DNA of 64,000 bases from Coptis chinensis (Eukaryota > Streptophyta > Magnoliopsida > Ranunculales > Ranunculaceae). Positions 33,549-44,199 of this stretch are shown here, one piece after another. Within the stretch, counting starts at the first letter, position 1. Each line of letters opens with the position of its first letter. The notes under the pieces were generated by a model, which saw only the letters and a list, made by a program, of their open reading frames with translations, was not told the origin of the DNA and did not search any database. The stretch covers positions 31,550,001-31,614,000 of the forward strand of contig CM027380.1 of the NCBI GenBank assembly GCA_015680905.1, given 5' to 3'. The translations under genes were made by a program, and so were the position numbers.

Positions 33549-34620
33549 ATGGAGCGGCGTTTAGGTGGCCCCCGACCATCGGCGGATTCCTTTGAAGTCT
33601 GGTCGGCAACAAGGAAGAAGAAACCACTTTTATTTTGCGGAAATTTCCAAGAAAAACGGGATAATCTCATTGAGCTTTTGAAGAAAAATTGCCGATGTTT
33701 TGCGTGGGCCGGTCAAACAAATGCAGGATTGATCCTTCACTTGCATGTCACGGTGGATATCGACAAAACACAAAAGCCGGTCGTCCGGAAGCCGCGCCCG
33801 AATGGCTCCCGATCGAAAGCTCAAAGTGAAAGAAGAAATCGACAAACTTCTAAGTGTTAATTTTATTAGGCACGTACTATATCGAAATGGATATCAAATG
33901 TAGTAGCATTCCCTAAGAAAAATGGGAAACTTAGAATTTGTGTTGATTTTCTTGATGTCAATAAAAATGTCTGTTCACCGTATCCCTTGCCTCGTATTTC
34001 TGAAATGGTTGATGCCACTTCAGGGGTTTAAATGAATTTCTTTTATGGATGCCTCAATGGGATTTTATCAAATTGCATTAGCGAAGATGAACAAGAACTT
34101 ACAACTTTCATAACGGACCAAGGCTTATTTTGCTATAAGGTAATGCCTTTCGGTCTAAAAATGCACGGCAACAACATATCGGAAATTCATTAATACATCA
34201 TTTTCAGACTTCTTAGGCAAGTTTATGGAAGCTTATATTGACGATATGGTCATCAAGTTAAGCATGAAGAGTCATCACACCTTCATCACTTGCAAAAATA
34301 TTTTGATCGGTGATGCATATTGAATCGTCTAAATCCATCAAAATCGCATTTGGATTAGCATCGGGGAAAATTTCTTGGATATCTTATGACCAAGCGAGGC
34401 ATTGAAGCTAACCACGATCAAATTCATTACAATTCTTGAAATGCCCCTCTCCAAAACCAAGAAGCAAATCCTAGCAACTTACGGGTAGGATAGCGGCTTT
34501 ATGTAGATTTATCTCAAAATATTCGGATCGGCTCCACCCCTTTTTTCCAAGCCATTAAAGGGATCCCCAAAATGGATGGATGAGTGTGGCGTAGCTTTTG
34601 AGAAAATGAAAGAATACCTA
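33549..34620 (+). pseudogene. Tat reverse transcriptase (heavily broken)
   Basis: After the linker piece ELLKKNCRCFAWAG, shifted frames give LRICVDFLDVNK (from the clear nucleotide context), FMDASMGFYQIA, CYKVMPFGLK and MEAYIDDMVIK. The last holds the catalytic YxDD as YIDD. After the active site come LNPSK and FLGYLMTKRGIEAN-like segments. One- and two-base indels interrupt almost every block, while residues between breaks stay conserved. Confidence 0.82.
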
Positions 34621-34699
34621 GTCTGACCGCCAATTCTTGCTAGTCGACCCTTTGGACAAACAATTGGCATCTATTTGGCGACATCGATCGAAATAGTTT

Positions 34700-34921
34700 G
34701 TGAGTGCCGTCTTATTCATTGATGATGAAAATGAACAACCAATTTTCTTCATAAGTAAGACCCTTGCAACTCCAGAAACAAGGTATTCACAGATTGAGAA
34801 AATAGCTCTCTCACTTGTCCATAGTGCACGAAGATTGAAGCTTTATTTTCAAGGACGTATCATTAATGTCTACACTGAATACCCCTTGAGAAAAGTTCTT
34901 CGAAATGTTGATTCGAGCTGA
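34700..34921 (+). pseudogene. Tat RNase H domain, C-terminal portion
   Basis: A 73-residue open piece contains QPIFFISKTLATPETRYSQI, ALSLVHSARRLKLYFQG and VYTEYPLRKVLRN. This is the standard gypsy RNase H/connection segment that follows RT. The beginning of the domain lies upstream in another frame. Confidence 0.8.
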
Positions 34922-35059
34922 TTAGCAGAATGGGAAACATATTTGAGTGCCTACGAAATTATCTACAAAGCCGATCATCACGAGAAAGGCCCCTTGATGG
35001 CATCACTTATGGCGATTTTCTGTCGATGACATACCGACCTTGGAAGAAGCGGTTTGTGA

Positions 35060-35490
35060 ACCTCCTCCTAATCCACAACAAGGATCGGCCGATCCATCCA
35101 CAAGTGCCGACCCTACTTTATGGACAATACACACGGCCGGTTCAAGAACAAATCGGGTTCGGGCCTTGGTTGTGTTTTGATCCGACGATGGCAAGAAAAA
35201 TTGAAAAATCTGTTAAGCCTCAGTTTTTGCGCATCAAACAATGAAGCTGAATATGAAGCGGTTCTTTATGCAATCGAAGCGACACTTGACTTGGGGTGAC
35301 AAAAATCGAGTTATTCACGACTCAAAGCTTGTTGCGAATCAATTTGGTGGATCTTTTGTTGCTTTCGAAATGATAGGATGGCTGCATATGTCCAAAAATG
35401 CATGAGCTATCCACTCATTTCAAATCCATTCTTTGTTCACCGGTAGCTCTCATAATGATAATCGTCATGCCGATGCCTTAGCCTATCTCT
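35060..35490 (+). pseudogene. Second, archaeal-type RNase H of the Tat element
   Basis: Successive frames show a TAGSRTNR-like strand, RVRALVVF, an EAEYEAVL-like segment (near 35250), HDSKLVANQ (catalytic Asp) and a final NRHADALAYL. The DSxLVxxQ and NxxADALA motifs belong to the extra RNase H that Tat-lineage elements carry after the normal one. It is broken by indels. Confidence 0.72.
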
Positions 35491-35643
35491 GCATGCAGGT
35501 TGATGTTAATAATGAAAGAAAAATCTATATTGATTTCCAACCTTTTCCAAGCATAAGCTGTCATAGAAGAATATGTTCAAAACTTATATATTGCTCATCT
35601 ATGCTATTTCAGGGCGACATCATCCGGAAGTGAATTTGAGCAA

Positions 35644-35934
35644 GTGAATGCCGTAACAACAAGGAAAAGAAAGAGAGAAGAGCTAGCTCAATCGGCCGGC
35701 ACAAGTTCAGAATCTCACTCGAGGAAAGCAGCTCAAGAAGATTTAGCCGACCATCAAGGTTTGGCCGATCATCGTGTTGAGAGTGATTCTCCACCCACAC
35801 ATGATGCCGACCAAATCAATGTTGATATGGAAGATGAGTCCCACGAAGCAGATAATTCTCCAGAAGTACCACATTTGGATCTCAATCTATCGGCGGTGAC
35901 ACTTCACCCGGATGATTGGAGACCTATTTATTAG
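35644..35934 (+). pseudogene. Linker between RNase H and integrase of the Tat element
   Basis: A 96-residue frame has a basic KRKREEL start and a long acidic, Ser/Asp/Glu-rich body, ending LHPDDWRPIY. The final segment begins the region that precedes integrase in Tat polyproteins. The low-complexity part is probably a flexible spacer. Confidence 0.6.
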
Positions 35935-36078
35935 AATTTCTGCAACATGGAACTCTGCACGAGGATTCGTCGCTTTCCTACAAAATTAAAGAGATGCACG
36001 GAAATTTGTCATAATTCCAAATTCTAAAGGAAATCTCCTACATTATAGGAAAGCAAATAATTTCGATCCTCTTTTCGG

Positions 36079-37160
36079 ATGTCTTTCCAAAGATCAAGGT
36101 CATCTAGTTTCGAAGAGATACACTCGGACTTTGTGGAAACCATGCGGGGGCGTAGTCTTGCACATAAAGCCATGACTCAAGGATACTGGTGGCCTAGCAT
36201 GCAAAGACACTCGACAAAATTTGCCCAAAAATGCATACCATGTCAAAAACATGCAAATATGGGCAAACTTCCAGCAATGGAACTCCACCAAATTCTAAGC
36301 CCTTGGCCTTTTGTGAAATGGGGCTTGGATATTGTGGGACCCCTACCAAAGGCTCCTAGAAGTGTATGATTTTTATTGGTTGTGACTGATTATTTCACTA
36401 AATGGGTAGAAGCTCAGCCGCTTGTCAACATCTCAGCAACAGATGTACGACATTTCTTATGGAAAGACATCATTTCTCGCTTTGGAATTCCATCTAACAT
36501 TGTCTCTGACAACGGTAAACAATTTGATGCGGAAGAAATTTACAAATTTTGCGCCTCACTAAAAATTCAGCATAATTTCTCCGCTCCATATTATCCACAA
36601 GCAAATGGACAAGCGGAAGCAACCAATAAGGCGATTCTCTACCGACTTTAAAGAAGAAGCTTAATGAAGCAAAAGAAATTGGGTTAAAGAGTTGCCGTGA
36701 TTGCTTTTGGGCTTATCGCGCCCACTCCAAAGCATTCTACCAATCTTTCCCTTTCAATCTAAACTTATGGCATGGATCTTTGTCATCCGACAGAATTAAT
36801 TGCACCAACTACTACAAGGACGAAGCGGTAAACCTGGTAACAATGATCTTTGCTCTAACTTTGGTGGCCGACTCAATTGATAAAACTTCGAGAAGAAGCT
36901 TTACAATGTCTAATAAAATATCAGGCAGCCATGAAGCATAAATATGATGAAAGCTTTGCCTCAAGAGTTTTGAACCGAGAAGATTGGGTACTTAGCGCAA
37001 AGCGAAGCTCATTGAATGCACGGGAAGGCTGTCGAGGAGAATTGGGAAGGACCGTTCATTATTGATAGACCGGCATCCAAAGGGTCTTATTTCGCCGTCG
37101 ATTCACGGAGAAAAATTTGCCAAGCCATGGAATGCTTTTCATTTGAAAAAGTTTTATCGT
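36079..37160 (+). pseudogene. Tat integrase (near-complete, in pieces)
   Basis: The zinc-binding part is CIPCQKHANMGKLPAMELH. The catalytic core shows WGLDIVGPLPKA (first Asp), IVSDNGKQFDAEEIYKF (second Asp) and PQANGQAEATNKAI (Glu). A stop (36369) separates the first two pieces, and indels break the C-terminal half, where AMKHKYDESF and ANGKAVEENWEGPFII-like segments are seen. All three DDE positions are visible, but the frame is not intact. Confidence 0.86.
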
Positions 37161-37249
37161 TGAATGTTTGTTTTTCATTCATTATAATCATTTTATAATT
37201 CAATAAAATTCGATCCATCTTTCGTATTAACTAACCATCAAATATCCCA

Positions 37250-37815
37250 AATTTTGTTATCATTACACTATGGGGGCGGCGACTCCCCAAATTTAATTAT
37301 GTTATCATTACACTATGGGGGCGAGGACTCCCCAAATTTCATTATGTTATCATTATACTATGGGGGCGGCGACACCCCATATTTCATTATGTTATCATTA
37401 CACTATGGGGGCGGCAACACCCCAAATTTCATTACGTTATCATTACACTATGGGGGTGGTGACACCCCAAATTGCATTACACTATGGGGGCGGCGACACC
37501 CCATATTTCATTATGTTATAATTACACTATGGGGCGACCCCAAATTTCATTATGTTATCATTATACTTCGGGGGCGGCGACACCCCAAATTTCATTATGT
37601 TATCATTACACAATGGGGGCGGCGACACCCCAAATTTCATTACGTTATCATTATATTATTGGGGCGGCGATACCCCAAATTTCATTATGTTATCATTACA
37701 CTATGGGGGCGGCGACACCCCAAATTGCATTACGTTATAGGGGTGGCGACACCCCAAATTTTATTACGTTATTATTATATTATGGGGGCGGCGACACCCC
37801 AATTACGTTATCCTT
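37250..37815 (+). repeat. 45-bp tandem repeat in the Tat 3' region
   Basis: About 12 imperfect copies of a 45-bp unit whose core reads GGGGGCGGCGACACCCCAAA. Each unit includes TTATCATTACACTATG, and some are shortened. Because 45 is divisible by three, frames stay open across it and give artificial repeat proteins. The position after integrase is where Tat elements commonly carry satellite-like arrays. Confidence 0.92.
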
Positions 37816-38019
37816 AATACTTAATTATATCTATTTTGCCGACCTACCTCAAGGCCATATTACCCAGCTATTATATATTTTGACCAACCTATTCTGATTA
37901 CCAATCTAATAAAAAATAGATAAAAACCAAATATCATGAATATAGAGGAAAAAATAAATATAATCGAGAAAGAAAAAACGGTAACCTAACCTCACATCAT
38001 CATAACAATAAAAAATAAA

Positions 38020-40676
38020 AACTTCACTCAAGAAGTTGCGGCATAATGCTATCCTCCACTGGAACTGGAACACCTAATAGATCCGACGGAGATACATCTT
38101 CCAACTTCCTATAACACATAGTATAATAATCGACGGTTGGTGCAATTTTTCCCGTTTCTCGGAATCTCTTGATTTCCAAAGTCCAACACTTGCGCGATGC
38201 TAATGCAACAATAGCGCCCCAGATTTCTTAGTTTCAACTGTATGTTTCTCAATTATATCATCCTTCTCTTCACACCTACTCTAAAATTTTCCACCTTCTC
38301 ATGACATTCATCTAACTCCTTTTTTCAAAAATGCATTCTCTTCCAATAGTACCTTGTAGTCTCCTCTAATCCCTCACCCTCGCAAACTTCGTTTTGCCAA
38401 TTCCAATTTCTCACATTTTAAAATCGCAGAACTTCATCACTCAAAACCTTACGCTCCTTGAGAACAACAATTTCTTGATTCTGTTTCGACACTTCAGCTT
38501 TCATGGTATTCATTTTCATCTCATAGTCGTGCAAAACTACTTCATTTCTCATAAGTACTCCTCTCAAATGTTCATTCTCCTGAAAGATGAGCTCTCTCTC
38601 CTTCCAAATATTTCTCAATCTCGCATATTCACTGGTTTTAATCTTATAATTTTCTTTTGTTTCTAAGATTTCTTTAGCACAATCCCCAAGCTTTGACGCC
38701 TAATAGAAAAAATAATGTGTTACTAAAAAAAAATAAAAAATAAATAAAAAAATAAAAAATCACACACACACAGACACACTAAAAATTACCTCTGCAAGCT
38801 TTGAATTCAACATCTTAACGGTTTTCCAAAATCTACGCCGTTGATAATCCAAACACAATAACTCGGATCGATATATTAGACAAAAGGATTTAAAATAATA
38901 ATATATAATAATCGGTAAATACTATTTAAATAGCTATTCAACATCTAACCTTCAATTGCCAAGGCTTGCGTGCGGAGGTGATGAGCATAGGTGTTGTAGA
39001 ACTACCGCTCATCCACGGCTGCAGCGAAGAAGATGCAGTTGAGGCAACAATGATGTCGGTACTAACAATGAGACACTTACGTTGACACACCTGCATCGGT
39101 GTCGTGAAGTCGGCAATCCGGCATTTGTACCAACAATCGTTGACACTACGTTAACATACCTGCATCGGTATTAACAGCGAAGTCGGCAATCCAAACACTA
39201 GTGCAAACAGCGAGTTGATACTAAACTTCGACACACCAGCAATGGTGCCATCGGCGAAGTTGCTACACCGGCGTGGTGCCAACAGCGGTGTTGGAACTCA
39301 ATACTACTTCCACCAAAAGGAGTTGGCACTCAAAATTGATCTTGACAGCGGTTTGAACCCATTGTATCTCTACCATCGTCAACTTTTTCCATCTACATTA
39401 CCAAAAGAACCATTAAACAATCAATACGAATATTATTCTAAATCCGCGAAACAAGATCAACACTAACATCAAGTCGGATATCTTTGTTAGTCATCGGCTT
39501 CCCCACCGATATCATCATCATCATCATCAATATCAAGAACATCGGTAGTTTTATATGCGGGGAAGACAAAAAACCTGTGACAATGAAACATCATTCCAAA
39601 ACATATTATAGGTATTACATATATGATATTTTAAAAGAAATATTATATACGTACCAGTTCTCGACTATCAATCCCTTCCTCAATTTTACTTGAGTTATCC
39701 CCAGTTTTCTTTTCCTTCTTTTTTGGACGTACACTTCTTTTCTTCTTTCTAAAATTTTCTTGTCCACTATCCTCGAGTCATCTCCTTCTACTTAGCCGTC
39801 ATCTTCTTTGCTATCATCCACAATAATATTCTTTCTCTTCTTTGAGCCACGGTAAGGTGCTAATTCCCTAGGCTCATTCGTGATCTAGTTTCTATATCAT
39901 GATAATAATCTACTATATCGATGCGGAAGCGAAAGATCATATACATCTGCATTATGACTAAACAAACTAACAAATTTCTTTTTATCATCTCATTTGCTAA
40001 AACCGATTTATTTGGAAACTTCAGAAAATCCCCTATAAAAATTAAAAAAAAAAAAAAAAACAAGATAATCAAAATGTGATGCTAACTATTTAAAATTATA
40101 ATTATAAGAATATTAAGTTAATATCTTACCGATATATTGTTAGGATAATCAATATCTTGAACCTCCAATTGCCTTTAATCTTAAAACCATACAATTTAGC
40201 ATTCTTGTAGTTGAAGGCATCCCATAAAACCGATAATTGGTTGTGATGGTTATGATATCCCAATGCATAACTTTTTTAGAAGAGGCCTTGTTTTGCGAGA
40301 GAGGCTTCAATAACTCAAACAAAAGGTCTGACGACATACTATTTTGATAAACCTTACAAATTCTCGCTACATGGGCAAATATAGCCCAATAGCCAGGAGA
40401 TAATTGTAAGGGATGTACTCTCCATCGAGCTAATAACTCGGAAACTGATTTCCGAAATGGAACACTACAACCAAGCCAAAAATGTGAAAACAATAAAATT
40501 ATCTCATCCTTTTCACATTTTTGGCCGATATCGCTACTAACATACTCAATAGAAACATCATCTCCAATATCATACTTTGCTCTCAAACTATCATCATCAA
40601 TTCCCTTCGCCACCCTATTCATATTAAAATCCCCCTTATCACCCCATCTCTTCTTCAAGTTATAATTCCTCTCCAT
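38020..40676 (-). pseudogene. Antisense ORF (aORF) of the Tat element
   Basis: On the opposite strand to gag-pol, a 175-residue frame starts at 40676 and contains SELLARWRVHPLQLSPGYWA followed by IFAHVARICKVY. This resembles the conserved core of the putative gypsy-type transposon family (Transposase_28-like). Further along the same strand are SKKRKNIIVDDSKEDD (basic, NLS-like, with an acidic run; about 39810-39855) and a coiled-coil-rich part (38418-38618) with QENEHLRGVLMRNEVV. This order fits the extra antisense ORFs of Retand/Ogre elements. Introns or decay separate the pieces. The function is not established. Confidence 0.65.
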
Positions 40677-41007
40677 TAAACAAATATTTTCAATACTGTC
40701 AAAAACTAAACAAAATAAAAATCTAACCTTTTCACAAACCTCAATTCAATTGATCAAACCCGCAAACATGTAATCACCTTGGTAAGCACTAGAGTCTCTA
40801 GCGTGCAAACCTTCTTGAAGCAAAGACGAGCGAAAAGAATTATAAAATCAGAACTTTGTTTTATTTTGATTTTTGTTTTTTCTCTTCTCTCTACGTATTA
40901 TGGTGATGAAGAGCATTGCGTTCTTTTTATATCAAGGACTAATAAATAGCGTAAACCAATAGGTTTCCATGTGTTTCACAACCAATAAAATTCATTGGTT
41001 TCTTGTG

Positions 41008-41093
41008 TTGGGTCTTTCACAAACAATGGGTTTCTATTGCGCTCTGAGGCTGGTTGGGTCTTTCACAAACAATGGGTTTCTATTGCGCTCTGG
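41008..41093. repeat. 46-bp tandem duplication
   Basis: TTGGGTCTTTCACAAACAAT and the following TGGGTTTCTATTGCGCTCTG occur twice, 46 bp apart, in the 3' noncoding part of the Tat element, upstream of its antisense ORF. Confidence 0.85.
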
Positions 41094-41299
41094 CGAGAAA
41101 GAAATAAAGTCGCATGAGTTACCGATCCCAAACCAGCCAATCCATTAAATTGCCGACCCCAAGCTATGTTGAATATCATTCATTTTGGAGTTTGAAAAAT
41201 GGCATGGCCGGTTGGGTTGGGTCGAATCGCTATCAAAGAAAATTTAAATGGCATCGTGGTTGGGTTGGAATCAATTTGCCGATCCTTTTGAATTGAAAG

Positions 41300-43059
41300 A
41301 ATATTCTTGTTTTTAGAGATTGAGATAAATATCATTATCTTTCTTTGTCGCCCATATGCTGTGATGTTCTCTCTTTGTTTCTGTTGATCCTAATATCTAA
41401 TATCTAATCCTAATATCTAATCAGCCCCTAAGTAAAAGCCCAATACCAATACTCTTAGAAAACTTTTTTGTATGGGGCGGCAAAGGTGGTACTCAGGTTG
41501 AGAATACGCTGGGCTGGGCTGTGATTGGCAACACATTCTGAGATGGAACATTATCTGTGTATGGGTGGGATTTTATATTCAGATTTTCGATGGCTATCTA
41601 CACTGTTTTATTGCCGCTCGAGTAGCCGATCCAATAATGCCGCTCGTATTGTTGCATTGCCGCTGGCCATAGTAACCTTGATTTGCCGCTGCCAATAGTA
41701 AACTCGAATTGCCGCTGCTTGATTTGCTGCTTGTTGAATTTGCCGCAAAGCATATTCTTCTAAAATAGTGGTGGCTGATGATTTGCATCAACTTAAAGTG
41801 ATGAGCATATTCTTCAACATAAAGCATCCTTATCGGTTCTAGCATCCGGGGTTTAGATTTTTAAATTAAGCCATTTGGAGTTCTTTGGAATAAACCATGT
41901 TTTTAGCTTTACGAGCGACAAAGCCAAGACTTTGATATTCATAAAACATAAAGTACGGATAATAAACCATCCAGCTAAACTTATATTGCAAGTCATAAGA
42001 TCTCTTCATATTGTCTTGAAAGCAATCTCGAAGTCCGTCTTACGGTTTTGGAAGAGGAAGCCCGTGACCAAATGATGAAGAAAAAATGGCAAGTTGAATC
42101 CTAGCAAGCATGTTGCTGCACAAAGCCTTTGTCTGCTCCAAATGCTTGAATCGGAGGAAGGCGTTTGGTGTGGATAGTGCAGGAGCAGTTCATTCATAAC
42201 ACCAGGGTGCAGTTACCTTTGAAGATGAGCTCCAAAAGCTTGTGGCAATGGGTTTTGAAAAGACACAGGCATAAGTCGCTCTCACAGCCGCTGATGGAGA
42301 TTCGAATTGCCGACCCAATCTTTGCCAAAACACAAGCTCAATATAATTTGCTGATCCCTGAATTGCCGACCCAAAGTGTTAGATATGCCGCTCAATGCCG
42401 CTGCTATTTTTTTTCGAATTGCCACTGGTTTAAAAAAAAAAAAAAAAAAATCTACTCAGAACTTGTGCAGCTGGTTTCAAAGCTTGTGTGTCAAAGATAC
42501 TGCTAATGGGACCAAGATATGGTCAGATGGTTGGATATGTTGCCGCTTGATTGAAATGCCGCTGTATTGAAATGCGTTGGATGTGTGTTTTCAGAGCAAT
42601 TCAAATTTTCCACTGCTTGAATTATCAGCTTCGGATCGCATAAATGCCGCTCGCATCGCAGATCCCATAAATACATTTCGCATTGCCAATCCAATTTGGC
42701 CGATCATTCTCTATCAAAATAAACCAAATTCAAAATTTTCCGATCAATATCCCACCCAATTTGAGTAACACCTACCTAAAAACCTTTGTCACAGTTGAGT
42801 AGCCGCTGGTGATAACTTCTTCTTATTTTTCCAACTTTCGAATTAGACCGATCCTACAAGCTCTTTTAGCCCCTTGCTCTCGTATTTCTTTAAATATTGT
42901 AGAGCCCATTATCAAATCCCAATTCCAATTCCAACCATATTTACCAAAATACCATCTTTTATCGAACAAATTTGATTTTTTATATCGATTTCATGTCAAA
43001 CTCTTCAAGACATTTTTCCGACCACTTTTATATTTCCCACGAATACAATCATTATTACT
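41300..43059 (+). other. Tat 3' noncoding region and probable start of the right LTR
   Basis: No gene. Clusters of a GCCGCT(C/G) word occur at 41610-41760 and 42370-42800. The LTR start could not be fixed; the region from about 42800 resembles in style the outer part of the Tat LTR copy at 57209-58590. Confidence 0.45.
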
Positions 43060-44042
43060 TCTTTGCCACACGGGCCTTGCCCATGTAACAAAGAGAGGGC
43101 GATGTTCCGGCCCCCACAAATGTGGCCCAATAAAAGCCCTATTCAATATAAAGCCCACGCTCAAAGTCCATGCTACAAAAAAGCCCACGCTCAAAGCCCA
43201 TACTTAGAGCTTTGCTACGAAAAAGCCCACGCTCAGAGCTTATCTACAAAAAGCCCACGCTCAAAGCCTACATCCCACGATGTTTTGCGAGTCAAACAAC
43301 TTCCACCAACTTCATCCCATGACAGCTCTCCCGCCAGTTCTCCAACTTCATCCCTCCGTCCCGATTCTCAACTTCATCCCACAAGCCGGTTCATGCGCCC
43401 GGTTCTCGACTTCATCCCACGGTATCCGGATGTCCCGCCAGTTCTCAACTTCATCCCCACAAGTTCTCCGCCGGATCTCAACTTCATCGCCCGGATGTCC
43501 CGCCAATTCTCAACTTCATCCCGCGGATGTCCCGCCGGTTCTCAACTTCTGAAGCGGATGTCAACGGTTCTCCAACTTCATTCTCAACTTCATCCTTGGT
43601 TCTCCAACTTCATCCCGGTGACAGTTCAACTTCATCCTGCGAGTTCTCCAACTTCATCCCGGTTCCAACTTTATTCCACGAGGCGGCGATGTGTCCCGGT
43701 TCTCAACTTCATTCGGACAGATGTCCCGGTTCTCAACTTCACCTTCATGATTCTCCAACTTCATCCCGGTTCTCCGCTAGTTCTCCAACTTCATCCCACG
43801 ATTGGAATATTGGAGAACGAGGAAGTAACTATCAACAATGCTACCTATAAAATCCAACCTTTGTCATTTTTCCAGAACTATGCAATCGAGACTTGATCCC
43901 AAGCAATATCTTTGAGTACGTAGGCAACTTCAAAACCGAAGTCCAGTCTCATCTTTCCCCAATCACCATCTCCTTCACCATCTCCAAAAAAACATTACTT
44001 CCAACCCTCAACTGGTGTGTTTTAGCAAATCTTGCTGAAACA
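43060..44042 (+). repeat. Tat 3' LTR (3' portion, start uncertain), ACTTCATCC-rich
   Basis: It begins in a segment of repeated AGCCCACGCTCAAAGCC and then carries about 18 ACTTCATCC-type words (43300-43800). The shared block CGATTGGAATATTGGAGA comes next, followed by CTTCAAAACCGAAGTC. It ends CTTGCTGAAACA, like the left LTR. The Athila sequence GTCCT follows at once. Confidence 0.8.
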
Positions 44043-44199
44043 GTCCTCACATATATGTCAAGACAAAAACACTCTGATTTTTCCACTCAAGTTTCGCTCA
44101 CTCCAGTGCGCAGTGGGTACACTTTACCTTACAATATCAATGACACACAAGGAAGCTGAAGTCGATCAAACACATCTGCCACTTACTATCACACTAACC

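Larger units (their letters stand above)
29748..44042 (+). mobile_element. Tat/Ogre/Retand-lineage Ty3/gypsy retrotransposon
   Basis: In order on the plus strand: LTR, primer-binding site, gag, aspartic protease, reverse transcriptase, RNase H, a second (archaeal-type) RNase H, integrase, a tandem-repeat 3' region, an antisense ORF, and a second LTR. The dual RNase H plus an antisense extra ORF in a long 3' region is diagnostic of the Tat lineage. The left LTR is cut at about 29748. The right LTR ends at 44042 and is followed by Athila sequence beginning GTCCT, matching GTCCTAACAT in the second Athila copy (about 60625), so it was inserted into an Athila element. The left flank is not Athila, so the left side is rearranged. 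Confidence 0.88.

Noticed and set aside
37250..37815. Direct repeats resembling a CRISPR array or a repeat protein
   Set aside because: Units are contiguous with no unique spacers, the sequence is a plant retrotransposon 3' region, and the long open frames follow from a 45-bp period.
43063..43896. A 277-residue open frame on the plus strand
   Set aside because: It lies wholly in the Tat LTR and its residues mirror the repeat words; no family resemblance.
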